Shown here one piece after another: positions 44,338-56,919 of a stretch of DNA of 64,000 nucleotides. How positions within the stretch are numbered: position 1 is the first letter of the stretch; each line of letters begins with the position of its first letter. The notes under the pieces are model-generated. The model worked only from the letters and a program-made list of their open reading frames with translations, searched no databases and was not told where the DNA came from. The DNA is from Lolium rigidum. Taxonomy: Eukaryota > Streptophyta > Magnoliopsida > Poales > Poaceae. The position numbers and the translations under genes were made by a program. The stretch is from the NCBI RefSeq assembly GCF_022539505.1, contig NC_061508.1:93413276-93477275 (forward strand). The letters run 5' to 3'.

Positions 44338-46379
44338 CCTGTTGTGATGAGCAAGAGTGCAAGACAAACACAACCATTCAGTCCGTCATCGTAAGAAACC
44401 TTACAGCCCACAACTGGAGCCCATATACAGCTCATAACTACAACATTTTTTATGCCCATTTAATGGAAGGATCCGGCCCAACAATGTTTTCCTTCTTCGT
44501 TGTTATTGGCAGGCGGCTCTCCATGGACGAGAAGTAATTGACGCTTCCTCTTCACCCAATCTCGACCGCGGCGGTTTCCCTCTCCCCCCCCCCCCCCCCT
44601 CCACGAATTCTTCCTTTAATATCCACCGACTAACACTTAATGTCCGTCGTTTCTCCTTTTCTTTCCATTACGTCTTCGTTCTATTGGCCAACAATTGAGA
44701 TCAAGCAGCTAGAACATTTTCTTTCCGAAGATTCACTCCTTCGAGGATCTCTCATGTGTGGTTGTGGCATCTCCTGCCACTTCATCCCGTATTTCGTGAT
44801 GATTTCTCGACCGCTGCAACATAGCTGACTCCTCCTGGCCAGCGTCTTCAGCAACATTTACCTGCTCCTAAAACTCCTCCCAGCCTACCAGCCCATAATT
44901 CGTTGTTTCCAGGTTTGCCTCTATCTCCTAATCTATTTGTCTTAAATCTTGCACCTCGAGTGTTTGCTGATTTGCTCTTTCTTGAGGTTTTCCTTGCTTA
45001 GAACACATACTACTCTGCTTGGTTCATCAACTACCATACATGAGGAGACAGCAAAGTAAGGGAACTCGGATAGTCTCTCAGTTTCAATAGTTGCATCTAC
45101 CTTTGCATTTATTTATCAGGTGATAAGTTGCCACCTGCTGCAACCATGTAAGTGCTTCTAGGGTTACCATGATTTTGTTAACTACGAGATTTTCTCATGC
45201 TTCTGGGATGATCGAGTATACATATATTATTTTGTTGTGGATCAAATTATTACTTCCCTGCTTCTCATCTCCATACAGCAGTACTCATCACTATAATTCA
45301 GATTGATCGTTATTGTAATTTTTGCACCATCGCCTTCGGCTTCTCCTCGGCCTGCAACTTCCACTCACGAGCTGCTCACGTCTGAATCGTCTGATGTGTT
45401 ATTTTTTTTCCAGTCTTTGCATTTCTCTTTGCAAGGTGCTAGGTCAGAGAGAAACCTCCAAATCTGGGGAAAAATAGCTTCAATTTAACAGTACTGCTTG
45501 CAAGCAGAGGGTCCAGAAGCCACAAATGGTGAAAGCATATATTCCCTGTCACCATATTTATCACATATAAAGTCCCTGTTGAGTGTTCAGGGAATTAGGA
45601 TCCAATCATCTATGTGGTTCATCCTATATGCTGGTCGTGGGATTTATGAAATCTTTTTTGTAGGAGATCTGTTCCCAAGCTATTAATCCATTTTATGTGG
45701 TAGATTAATTACTACTTTTTTAGAAAGGAATGTAATAGTGATCGAGCTTCACTGTCTGATTCTCACCATCTCATGTACAAAATGTTCATTTTCTTTATTT
45801 ATACGAGTAAAACCGGATATGGTACTTCAGATGAAACGTAACCGCTCATATTACTCTCAAATATTTTGATTCTCATTCAACATGAATTAAATATTTCTTC
45901 GTGTCTTCACTTTTAATCTACAATCTAGATTTTTTTTGTAACTACTCAACCAGTTTACTTTGTTGCATTTGTTTTAACACTTTGCAACAAACGTTTCCGC
46001 AGCAACGTGTGGGGTATTATGTAGTATACAAAATGTTCATGCCCATTTCTTCACATTCTAGACCATCATCCAAAAATAAGCACGAAGAATACAACCAAAC
46101 TGATTTGTTCATCCGCAAAAAAAGAAAGATCAAAAGAGAAACCATCAAATGGCTATTTGCAGCGCGCACTTCAAAAAATAGAGTAGCGAGCAGGTAGCTT
46201 GGTTCTGCATCTCACTTTTTGTTGGCAGATCTCGCATCCATGAACTGCTCTCTTTCGTTCCCATCCAGGCACCTCCTTCCAGACCCTCCCTCCCACTTTT
46301 TTTTTCCAACTGGGACTTCACTCCCCTTTCCATTACTTATCATAACGGAAATACAATGTTCAGTCAAAAGCAACAGGAA
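44338..46379 (+). other. Unclassified 2-kb segment
   Basis: There is no gene I can support. Features are a C-run (about 44584-44600), possible splice-like pyrimidine tracts before CAG (44910 region) and AT-rich stretches. It may be intergenic host DNA or an old element. Short ORFs here lack domain signals. Confidence 0.35.
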
Positions 46380-46856
46380 AGAAAAGAGCAGATAAAGAAG
46401 ACCCACAAGTTTAAACACAACGTGACAGGAAAACCCGCTGCTTGCTCATCGGCGTCGAAGAACAAACTACGGGGCAAAAAACCTGTCCTAAACTACTACA
46501 CTCAACAAGGAGTCCACAAAACAGCCACAGGATATCAGGTTCAAGAACAACCAAAAGCGAAAACTGGCTAGCCACACCACAATCAAACCCCGCCATTGGA
46601 GGTCAGCACCATCTCCGTCCTTGGCGACAGAGTCCCAGTCATCGGAGAGCCGGAATGAAGAATCATCGCCTGCTGCAGCATCTGGTCAGCGCCACTCTTG
46701 ATTCTTGCTCCATCTTCCACACCGTAGAGTCCTGCCCAGTAATGTAAAAACGAACAAACCGAAGAGACTGTTACCAAAGAAGACCGAACTATAGCTTTAT
46801 CAAAAGTGATTTTGTTCCTGGTATTCCAAATCCCCCAACAAATCGCAGCAAGTAAC

Positions 46857-48022
46857 TGTTGACTGCCAAAACCCACCGGCGGGCAGCGGCCTTGTCAACA
46901 CTGTAGAGCCGGGGGGAGCCTAGAGCTGCGGCTGGCTGAGACCCCTCCGAGCGACGGCCCGCAATGCTCTTCTGGTCACACGCGGCGTTGCGAAGTGCAA
47001 GGGCGTGCCACCCGACCTATACCCGGTCAGGAAGGTGATGAGATTGCCTCGCTTAGTTTCTCGCAGGGCATACATGTAAACGTTAAATACGAGCCTCGAT
47101 CGGCTCTCAGGTTATCCTGTGAATCGGCTCAAAGAGCCGATCCACCCATGATCCGTACGGGGTGTACGAATACTTGGTGGTCCTGCTTGATCAAGATGAA
47201 GCTAATGAGATCTACGACGATTTAGGGTTTTCACCACATAATCGGATCATCCTACTCCAGGTTGGGCCGGATGGCCACGCACGGTGCTCGTAAGCCGATC
47301 CTAAACAAGGCCGGAAAACCAACATGAAGTTGATCCTAGGAACATCCCGTTTAGGACTTGCGAACGCCACCCTACGTGCCACGAGATCCTCCCCCCTTTG
47401 TAAGGCCAAACTATTGCAGATATTAAACTAATCCTTGTAGAACAAGGAGCAATCGTAACGGATCAGATCTACTAAATAATGATCAAGCGGGGTGCCGCCC
47501 CACACCTGAGATAGGCGTGAGGACGGCTAGATATGCAAGGGTTGCACTACGTAAGCATGCTTAAACGAAGAACAATGCTAACCCTAACACATCTAATGAT
47601 AACTACGTTGCTCGCCATCAAAAGCGCTTCGAGTACGAGCAACGCATGAACAACGTGGGGCTTGTGCTGCCTAGATCGCAAGATGCGATCTAGGCAGCAT
47701 GTCGCTTACCCGATAGAAACCCTCGAGACGAAGGAGTTGGCGATGCGCCGAGATTGGTTTGTTTTTGGGGTTGAACGTGAGTTGTTGTTTATTCCATAAA
47801 CCCTAGGTACATATTTATAGTCCAGGGGACTTTCTAATGTGGGCGTGCACTAAACCGTGCACGACTAAGATTCTATCTCTAAACTAAAATAGATCTAATA
47901 TGTTACAGATACACGGGCAATTAAACCCAACACCCTTCGTGCCAGGCCGCCTTAGAATCTTTCCACAGGTAATCTTCCAAGCCCGGCCCACCTCTGGATT
48001 CGTCCAAAATCTGGTGATAACA
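46857..48022 (-). repeat. 3' LTR of Gypsy-4
   Basis: Ends TGTTGACTGCC and GGTGATAACA on the plus strand. It contains a perfect 16-bp-arm hairpin at 47665-47699. It is nearly identical to 52628-53795. Confidence 0.88.
47665..47699. repeat. Perfect hairpin in the Gypsy-4 3' LTR
   Basis: The arms TGCTGCCTAGATCGCA and TGCGATCTAGGCAGCA are exact complements around the loop AGA. The same structure is conserved at 53439-53473 in the other LTR. Confidence 0.9.
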
Positions 48023-48311
48023 CATGCCCCCCTGGTTTTGGAAATAACATTTCCAAAATCATTATGCTTTCCCTTCGAGAGGTCACGTCGTAGCAGGAGC
48101 GAGCCGTTACAGCATCCGTCATCATTATGCCCTGTCTTCTCAGCTTCTCTAAAAATCCCGACAGCTTTAGCATCGATCCCTTGGAAGTTGTAATGGCATT
48201 AATCCTTCGCCGGATTCATCATTATTTAACCGCGCCGATCGGTTAGCTCTCTCTCATATCCTCTATTCCATCCCTGCTATCGGCACCAAAAAACCCCCTC
48301 TTCCTGTAGCA
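48023..48311 (+). other. Gypsy-4 interior next to the 3' LTR; possible promoter of the antisense ORF
   Basis: It contains the minus-strand purine tract (48023-48041) and, on plus, TTATTTAA at 48222-48229 about 80 bp before the ATG at 48312. No other feature is seen. Confidence 0.4.
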
Positions 48312-48735
48312 ATGTCTTCCTCTTCCTCTTCCTTCTCAAAACTCTTCCCCCAATCTTCGCCGAAGAAGAAGACCGAAGGCGATCTCCACCCCGCAGGTGA
48401 ATCCCTTCTCCTCCGACAAGGAGAAAAAAGAAGGAGAAGCAGCGAAGACCAAAGCCTCTCCTCCTACCCAGCTCCCGCCGAAGAAGCGCCCCCGCATGTG
48501 GGCGGACAGCGAGGACGAGGATGATGACGAAGAGGAAGAAGAGGAGGACGACTCTTCCTCCTCCATCGGGTACCCGCCGACCAAGCGCTTCCGCTCCTGG
48601 GCGGACAGCGAGGATGATGATGATGACGAGGAGGAAGAGGCTCCGGCCAAGGGCTGGGGCAGCAGCGACGAAGAGCTCCCTGGGAGCAGCGCCGACGACG
48701 TCGACGGCGGCGATGACGAGGACAGCGACGACTAG
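48312..48735 (+). pseudogene. Antisense acidic ORF inside Gypsy-4, frameshifted
   Basis: This lies on the strand opposite to gag. It starts MSSSSSSFSKLFPQSSPKKK at 48312. Its frame passes, through a single shift between about 48340 and 48400, into the acidic frame that runs to the stop at 48733-48735. The acidic part repeats KRPRMWADSEDEDDDEEEE and KRFRSWADSEDDDDDEEEE, two tandem copies separated by a Ser/Tyr linker, and ends in an Asp-rich tail. Basic PPKKRPR could be a nuclear signal. The function is unknown. Its own TATA-like box and downstream AATTAATGAAATTG suggest an independent transcription unit. A GCAG/GTGAAT at 48393 could instead be a splice donor. Confidence 0.5.
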
Positions 48736-49605
48736 TGGTATAGGACTAGTAGTAGCAGTGCACTAGGCACCGGATCCCTCTTTTGAGAGCCATCGGCTCT
48801 TTCTTGTAAAGCCGCTCCTTGGAATTAATGAAATTGTTCTTTCCATTTATCCTTTAATCGCTCCAATTTCATTCCCTCCGTTTGCCATGCTAAGACCGAC
48901 AGCAACGCGTCGGACTTCTTTCCTTTCTTGCAGCAACAGCACAGTCCAAGCCCTGTACTAGGCGTCGGCTTTTCCTTCCCAGTTCCTGCCTGAGACGGCC
49001 ATGATGCAGCCGCAGCCGAGGTAACCCTGATCGGCTCCCAAGAACAGGAGGGCATCTTCCAGGCTTGTTGCCCCCCGAGTCTCAGCCAAGGTAAAGCGAG
49101 ACGAGGAATGCGCGCATGAACCGTGTAGACCCGGGCCTGATTGTGTGCGGGGAAATTCCTTATGTAGCGTCAGCCGATTTGAACACAAATCGGCCTCTCT
49201 GAGCGGAAAGCTTTCAAGGTGAGCTGCCCCCCGAGTCCTTACTCGAGGCGAGAATGTGCCACAGCCGATCCTCTTTCTTCCTCCGACAGCCGATAATCCT
49301 CCGTTTCCTCTTTGACGGAAAAGGTTCAGGAACCCGGATCGGCTCGAAGCAGCTGGAGAAGTTTCCATTGCTTTACTCCCTCGAGGCAACAGAAAGCACC
49401 ACCATTGGTCTAAAGTCGATGGCTGCGCATCGGCTGCCTCTCAATTCTAAAGTCGATGCCCTCGCATCGGCTGTAAAATTTTTTTATTTGGCCGATTTTT
49501 CTTAATCGGCCCCCAATGTTTCAATAACCATCAACAAAAGATGAGATGCTTCTGTTGTATACCCTCATATTTCCATATACCTGGGTGCCCCCCGAGCCGA
49601 TTCTG
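48736..49605 (-). repeat. Non-coding Gypsy-4 interior rich in GCCGAT/ATCGGC
   Basis: There is no ORF of interest. The hexamer GCCGAT or its complement ATCGGC recurs every 40-100 bases from 48.2 to 49.9 kb, often as close inverted pairs such as AGCCGATTTG and CAAATCGGCC (49168-49194). Confidence 0.6.
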
Positions 49606-52567
49606 TCAAGAAAATTGATGGTATCGGCTCTGTTGGAAAATATGTTGAATCCAGGCAGAGAGGTAGGTGAGGATAATTTTGGCCGATTGCTGGAATCGGC
49701 CTCCACGTTGCTTGTTCGTTGAAGGTTTTGTAAGTTCCCTTCGTAAATTTTTGGGGCCGATCACAAGGATCAGCCTCTCCTGATTTGCCCATTGGTTTGA
49801 TCTTGCTACTTGGTCGAGCTGGATGAAACCAACCCAACCTCTCGACTTGATGCGCCTGTCGTCGTCCACCTTGTGTGCTCCGTATAGTCGTGGAGCGCTA
49901 CGCTCTGTCGGCAAGACGAGTACCATGTTTGTGCCAGCCGATGTCTCATCATCGGCTTTCCTCTGTTTAGGGCGCCACTCCATTTTCCGTGGACGACCCT
50001 CTTCATCCGGGGTTCGCTGAACCTTTGCAGCCAGATCGGGCCGTGCCTTTCTTAGCGTATGCAGGTACAACCTTTCGGCTTCCTCCAGGCCGCGCAATCG
50101 CTGAACCTCGCGCTTCGGGAACGGCTGAGTCCGTCGGGGCACCACCTTGGCCGGTGGTACCTGTCTTCTTCCACTTCTCCCTCGTCTTCTGAATCTTCAA
50201 GATCTGCCCAACGAGGTGACTCAGCGCATTTGCTTTGTGGTGGGAGAGGCCCTAAGCGCTCGAACACAGACACGTTGGCTGCCTCCTTCTTTTTCTGATT
50301 GCATTCTGGGCAATTGCCGATTGTGGGCAATCGGCTCATTCCTGAATCCCAGCAGTGTCTGAAGAAGGGGCAGTCCCAATGCTCGGCGTTGTCGTCTTGC
50401 TCCCTTGATGCTTCCGTGGCATAGCGCTCATGCTCCTCCTCATCGTGATCCTGCCGACGATATCTTACGGCTTCTCTAGCCAAACGATCTTCTCTATCAC
50501 TGTAATAGGGTCGCCGGCGTTGATCATACTGATTAACATATTTGTTGAGGAGGTGATCAGAGAGGGGTCGCTGATATCTTATATTATTCACCTCTCCCTC
50601 TGTGACATAGCGCTTGCCATCACGACGGAGCCGATCGCATGGAGCGGCCTCATCTGTATCCTTGCTGTGAGAGCAGCTGCCCTCATCTCCATCTTTGCCA
50701 GAGTGGTTTCCGGGCCCTACCATGTTGATGCTGAACGAGGGGCCCGGCTGGCAACCTTCGGGGTAGGTGACTCCTACCATGTTAACGGCGGGGAAGGGTT
50801 GGGTGTCGACCTTCATGGCGTACTGGTTGAAAATTAGCCGCCCTTCTCTATCGCCGCTTGGATGTGCTGACGCCACACCCGGCAGTCGTTGGTGGCATGG
50901 GAAAGCGAGTTGTGGAATTTGCAATACGGCTTTCCGTTTAGCTCTTTCGCCGTGGGGAACTTGAGACCTTCAGGAACCGTCAACTGTTTCTCCTTGAGCA
51001 GGAGGTCGAAGATTTGTTCAGTCTTGGTCACGTCAAAATCAAATCCCCTGGCGGCCCCGGTGGCTTTACCCATTTGCGGGCCACGGGGGTTCCTCCCCGA
51101 GTCCACTCAGCCACCTGCTATCTCTTGGCCTCCCGCGGGCACTTCATCCTCCTCCGTATCGACCATGACTACCGCACGCTTGAACTTGTCTTGGTACGAG
51201 GTCGGGGTGGCGCTGTTCATATGCTGATAGTTTCTGAACCATGTGCGCCGGTGAGGGATAATCTGCTTGGGAGGCCATGTCCTTTAGCTGTGTTGCAAGG
51301 CACTGCTATCGCCAACTCGATCGCTTCCTTTTCGGTTATACGAACCGAATAACATCGGTTCCTAAGATTCCTGAAGCGTCGGATGTATTCTGTCACCGTT
51401 TCCCCGCGCTTCGACGTAGTTGTGCTAGATCGGCAATGCCGGACTCGGAAGCTTCGAATGGTATTGCATATGGAACTGTTCTTCCAATTGCTTCCAAGAC
51501 TGGATGGAGTTCGCTGGTAGAGAGGTGTACCATCCAAAAGCCGATCCCGTGAGGGACTGTGAAAAGAGCCTCACGCGTAGCTGATCCGACACTGAAGCCG
51601 GTCCTAGTTGAGCCCGATATCGGCCGACGTGCTCGATGGAGCTGGAGCCATCCGATCCACCGAATTTGGAGAAGTCGGGGAGCCGATATTTTGGTGGCAG
51701 CGGGATCATCTCGTAATCGTCAGGGTACGGCTTGGAATAGCCGACCGCCCTTCTTTTCGGCATCATGCCGAGCTGGTCTCTCAGTATGGTATCGATCTGA
51801 TCCGCCGTGCTGGCCGTAGGAGTTGCACTCCGAAGATTCGCCGGGGTGGCGTACTTGGCCTGCCACATTTGCTTTTCCAGCTCCGAGCCGAGCCGCAGGA
51901 GCTGGGCTCGGGAGTTTCGTCGGCGTGGCGTATTTAGTTAGCCACGTCTGCTCTGTCGCCGACGTTCCTCCTGTCTTCGCCGGAGTCCCCGATGTTGTGG
52001 CCTGGTTTGTGAGTGCCCAGTCACCACAATCCGGCACATACATGCACGCGTATCCATGAGGGATCTCCTTAGGCGCCTCCATCAAGAACTGGTAGTCACT
52101 GGGGTCGCCACCAATTCTGTAGACGAGGAATGCCGGTATAGTCGGCACTTCAGCTGGTGCTGCCAACGTAAACGGCAGCGGTGGACGGGGCTCGGAGAGG
52201 CAACTCTCCTTGATGAGTCCCGAGAGCTGGTCCCGACGGCGAGTGCCGGTGGCTCATGATCTCCGGATCACGCGCGAGCGACACGCTCCAGGCACGTTGA
52301 CCAAGTTCTCGAGTGGCGGTGTAGCGAGTGAGCCACCGGGTAGTTGATCTCTCGCCGCGGACCCACGGTGCGTTCCTCCGACGGGGAAGAGAGGTCTATC
52401 CCATCGAGTGCACCTTCCGGTGAGAACCCCTTCCATCCGATGCCACCGGAACGGGTTCTCCGAAAAGAGCCGATGAGGTCGGCTTCGAGGGTAGCCTTGA
52501 TCTCGTTGTATTGCTTCTTGAGGTCGTCGGGCGGATCCTCGTAGGTGATCGGCGCGCCGTCCGCCAT
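49606..52567 (-). pseudogene. Gypsy-4 Gag, frameshifted
   Basis: It starts MADGAPITYEDPPDDLKKQY at 52567 with a conserved LIGSFRRTRSGG and GWKGFSPEGALDG region. It continues through YRIGGDPSDYQFLMEAPKEI, PPKYRLPDFSKFGGSDGSSS, the core LFSQSLTGSAFGWYTSLP and WKQLEEQFHMQYH, and RGETVTEYIRRFR, each in a different frame (breaks near 52268, 51800, 51430, 51217 and 50850). Further on come GKPYCKFHNSLSHATNDC and a late CPFFRHCW and CPEC pair, both zinc-knuckle-like. It forms the particle core in gypsy elements (family knowledge). No protease follows. At least five breaks make it unlikely to work as a single protein. Confidence 0.82.
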
Positions 52568-52597
52568 CTCGGATGTAGATGGCGATGTGGTTGACGT

Positions 52598-52627
52598 AGA
52601 CGATTGTCCCACCGGCGTGCCGGAATG
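52598..52627 (-). promoter_or_regulatory. Probable primer-binding region of Gypsy-4
   Basis: On minus, the bases after the 5' LTR read CATTCCGGCACGCCGGTGGG. The tRNA partner is uncertain, but the GGCACGCCGGTGGGAC stretch occupies the correct position between LTR and gag. Confidence 0.45.
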
Positions 52628-53795
52628 TGTTGACCGCCAAAACCCACCGGCGGGCAGCGGCCTTGTCAACACCTGTAGAGCCGGGGGAGCCTAGAGCTGC
52701 GGCTGGCCGAGACCCCTCCGAGCGACGGCCCGCAATGCTCTTCTGGTCACACGCGGCGTTGCGAAGTGCAAGGGCGTGCCACCTGACCTATACCTGGTCG
52801 GGAAGGTGATGAGATTGCCTCGCTTAGTTTCCTGCGGGGCATACATGTAAACGTTAAATACGAGCCTCGATCGGCTCTCGGGTTATCCTGTGAATCGGCT
52901 CAAAGAGCCGATCCACCCATGATCCGTACGGGGTGTACGAATACTTGGTGGTCCTGCTTGATCAAGATGAAGCTAATGAGATCTACGACGATTTAGGGTT
53001 TTCACCACATAATCGGATCATCCTACTCCGAGGTTGGGCCGGATGGCCACGCACGGTGCTCGTAAGCCGATCCTAAACAAGGCCGGAAAACCAACATGAA
53101 GTTGATCCTAGGAACATCCCGTTTAGGACTTGCGAACGCCACCCTACGTGCCACAGGATCCTCCCCCCTTTGTAAGGCCAAACTATTGCGAGATATTAAA
53201 CTAATCCTTGTAGAACAAGGAGCAATCGTAACGGATCAGATCTACTAAATAATGATCAAGCGGGGTGCCGCCCCCACACCTGAGATAGGCGTGAGGACGG
53301 CTAGATATGCAAGGGTTGCACTACGTAAGCATGCTTAAACGAAGAACAATGCTAACCCTAACACATCTAATGATAACTACGTTGCTCGCCATCAAAAGCG
53401 CTTCGAGTACGAGCAACGCATGAACAACGTGGGGCTTGTGCTGCCTAGATCGCAAGATGCGATCTAGGCAGCATGTCGCTACCTGATAGAAACCCTCGAG
53501 ACGAAGGAGTTGGCGATGCGCCGAGATTGGTTTGTTTTTGGGGTTGAACGTGAGTTGTTGTTTATTCCATAAACCCTAGGTACATATTTATAGTCCGGGG
53601 GACTTTCTAATGTGGGCGTGCACTAAACCGTGCACGACTAAGATTCTATCTCTAAACTAAAATAGATCTAATATGTTACAGATACACGGGCAATTAAACC
53701 CAACACCCTTCGTGCCAGGCCGCCTTAGAATCTTTCCACAGGTAATCTTCCAAGCCCGGCCCACCTCTGGATTCGTCCAAAATCTGGTGATAACA
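52628..53795 (-). repeat. 5' LTR of Gypsy-4
   Basis: 1168 bp, TGTTGACC...GATAACA on plus, followed by the GTAAC duplication and resumed LINE-B ORF2. It holds the conserved hairpin at 53439-53473. Confidence 0.9.
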
Positions 53796-56700
53796 GTAAC
53801 ACCATATGGAATTTCTTCCCCTTTGGATAGAACTTATGAAACCAAGCTAGACTCTGCCAAAGCGAGGAAGGACACAAATTAGTCCCAAGAATACTGCCCA
53901 GGTTACCCCAAACCACCCTGGCATTCGAGCATTCGAAGAATAAGTGTTGAGCAGTCTCATTATGTAAGCAAAAAGAGCACAAAGGAGATCCAAGCCACTT
54001 CCTTTTTTTCAGGTTATCCCTGGTTAGAATGGCATTTTGAAATATTTGCCAAAGAAAAATCTTTATTTTCAAGGGGATCTTAGATTTCCAAATCCACTTG
54101 TTATGCGACCAGCTAAGTTTCTTTCTAGGAATTGGTACATGGATTTCGTGGAGTAAATTCCATTCGCATTCAGCCTCCAAGAAACGGCATCAGGAACCCC
54201 AACTTTGTGATTCAATTTCGCGTGCATCACGATATACTCCCAGTGAACTACCATCTCAGGGGATAGTCTCATACGGAAAGGTATTACACAGTTACTACCA
54301 ATGACTCTCTCAAGAGTCCAATCTTGTCCATGGCAAATATCAAACAAAGCAGGATAAGAATCACACAAAGCAGCATTATCAAGCCAGGGATCATGCCAAA
54401 ATCTTACCAGATCACCACCATTCAAGATAACTTTTCTTCTAGCAAAGTAATAGTCCCTAACTTTCATAAGGGTTTTCCATCCAGGGGAATCCTGCATTCT
54501 TACCTTAACCGATGCCACACTTTTATTCTTAAGATATTTAGCTTTGATAATCTGCTGCCAAAGCCCATCTTGTGTTTCTAATCTCCACCACCACTTAACA
54601 AGGAGACTGATATTTTGTTTTCTGAGATCCTTGACCCCTAAGCCTCCCTTACTTTTGGAACGACATATTCTCGTCCATTTTACCAAATGATACTTCCTCT
54701 TCTTTTTTCTTCCAGCCCAAAAAAAATGCCTCCTATGTTTATCTAGTTTCTCGACAAACGTTTTATTTAACAAGAACATAGACATATAAAAATAGGGGAT
54801 GCCAGATAAACTGGAGTCAAGCAGGATGAGACGCCCTCCAGAGGTTGCGGAATCACCAATCCAGGAATCAAGTTTCTTGAGCATCTTGGCATCGAGAAAG
54901 TCTCAATCCACACTCTTAATGTTGGTAAAGGTAACATGCATGCCAAGATATTTTATTGGCAGCTGTTGAACTTGACAATTGAAACGGTTAGAGTAAAAAC
55001 TAGTAACATCATTATCCGCATTAATAGTGGAAATCTCACTTTTAGAAAAATTTATTTTCAGACCTGACATCAACTCAAACATATAAAGCAACATTTTCAA
55101 GTTTACTGCTTTTTCTGGATTATGAGTCAAACATAAACATAAGACAGTGTCGTCGGCATATTGCAAAATCGCTATCCCATTGTCAATCAAATCTGGAGCC
55201 AACCCCTCAAGCAACCCATTTTGCTGAGCATGCAACACCATTTTAGTTAACGATTCTCCAACCATATTAAAGAGGAAAGGTGCCATAGGGTCCCCTTGTC
55301 TAACACCCTTGGCACTCTGGAAGTAAGGACCCATCTCATTGTTAATTTTCACACTAACCGACCCATTATACAGAGATTGCCTGATCCAAGAGCACCACAT
55401 GGGACAAAACCCTCTAGCCTCATGACACTTCATAAGGAAATCCCAATTAACTTTGTCGTAAGCCTTTTCGAAATCGATCTTTAGAATGATGCCCACTTTT
55501 TTTTTATATGCACATGATGCATAACCTCATGCAACGAAAAAACCCCATCCATAAGGAATCTATTCTTAATAAAAGCATTTTGTTGCACACTGAACAACTT
55601 TGACGCATATGGCTCCAACCTAATAGTCAGTGTTTTTGTGATGAGCTTGTATATACATCTCAACAAACAAATGGGCCTGAATTGATGAATCTTATTAACA
55701 TCAACCATTTTAGGTAGCAAGGTAATCACACCATAATTGAGGCGTTGCACATCAAGGTTTCCTTCATGAAATTTTATGAAAAGGTTCATGATATCGTTTT
55801 TTACCACCACCCAGCAGTGCTGATAGAACTCTGTAGGAATATTATCGGGACCAGGGGCACGATTTGTTTCCATGGCAAACAGAGCATTTTTCACTTCCTC
55901 CTCTGAGAAAGGTCTAGTTAGGTCACGGTTGTCTTCAACCGACAAGGTTTCCTCCATACTCCAAAGATTAGAAGAAAGCTTGAACATGTTCCCAGGTGCA
56001 GGACCAAAGAGATCCTTATAATAGGCCGTGGCATGTTTTAAGAGATCAATAGTTCCTTCAACCAAAGTCCCATTATCATCCAGGGAGTACAACGTGTTTT
56101 TCCTTTTTCTCCCATTAGCAATTTTGTGGAAGTAATTCGTATTTTGATCGCCTTGCAGGAGCCACCTAGCATGCGATCTTTGATGCAAATAGGACTCCTC
56201 GTCCACATGGATGTTATATAATTCGACCATGATCTCCGTCTTTCTAACCACATCATCAGGAGATAACTCACTAGATTCTTCCAACTCGCTCTAGAGAGTC
56301 CGAGTTCCATTTTTAGCTCCCCTTTTCTTTTTTTAACATGGCCAAAGAGGTTTGAGCCCCACCCTTTAAAATATTTTTTGACCCTTTTCAACTTGATGTT
56401 CAAAACATCAATAGGATCAGTATCTTGCGCACGGGATGCGTCCAAATCTCCTCAACTATTTCTAAGAAACTATCATTTTTCAACCAATTAATGTCAAACT
56501 TGAATTCTCTTTTTTAGGAAGCACTACACCATCACCAAGTATCTAAAACAAGCGGGTTATGGTCGGACCGATCTCCGACCAAACGTTTCACAAAGGCAAG
56601 GGGAAAGAGGGTCTCCCGCTCGGGGGACATCAAGATTCTATCAAGTTTTTCAAGAGTAGGTGTTTTTTGTTTGTTTGTCCATGTATATAAGCCACCCGTC

Positions 56701-56919
56701 ATGAGGATCTCTCTCAAACACATAGTATGAATAAACGAATTGAAAATATCAGAGGAGCGAGGAAGGGTGCAAGGCTTATTCTTCTCCAACACATTTCTCA
56801 AAATGTTAAAATCACCGCCAACAATGTAAGGACAATCAATGACTTGACAAAAAGAGGATAGCTCAACAAGGAAATCTTCTTTGTTATTCATCATGATCAT
56901 GGTAAACAGACTCCCCTAA

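Larger units (their letters stand above)
46857..53795 (-). mobile_element. Gypsy-4: complete non-autonomous gypsy-type element
   Basis: LTRs of 1166 bp (46857-48022) and 1168 bp (52628-53795) lie in direct orientation, with an exact 5-bp duplication GTAAC (46852-46856, 53796-53800) in the LINE-B coding sequence. Orientation is minus: gag starts just left of the right LTR, and the purine tract (minus-strand AACCAGGGGGGCATG) abuts the left LTR. There is no protease, reverse transcriptase or integrase in the 4.6-kb interior. After gag the interior is non-coding on minus but holds a plus-strand acidic ORF (48312-48735). Confidence 0.9.
46583..56900 (-). pseudogene. LINE-B ORF2 (endonuclease, reverse transcriptase, zf-RVT), broken
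   Basis: From 56900 down: the C-terminal half of the APE endonuclease (GGDFNILRN; GGLYTWTNKQ; DRSDHNPLV). Then a linker, and reverse transcriptase with APGPDNIPTEFYQ, LINKxxDVN-like and CLLRCIYKLITK segments, KGVRQGDPMAPFLFN, and the catalytic YADDT at about 55155. Next comes the thumb region with KYLGMHV, then a zf-RVT domain (SWSHNKWIWKSKIPLKIKIF; CSFCLHNETAQHLFFEC). Gypsy-4 interrupts at 53796, and the C-terminus resumes at 46856 with ICWGIWNTRNKITFDK. Frame breaks occur near 56284, 55481 and 54884. The enzyme would nick DNA and copy its RNA at the target; this copy cannot. Confidence 0.88.

Noticed and set aside
46298..46306. T-run as the definite LINE-B 3' tail
   Set aside because: Only nine T residues, and no target duplication matching the flank at 57227 could be found, so the LINE-B 3' end is left approximate.
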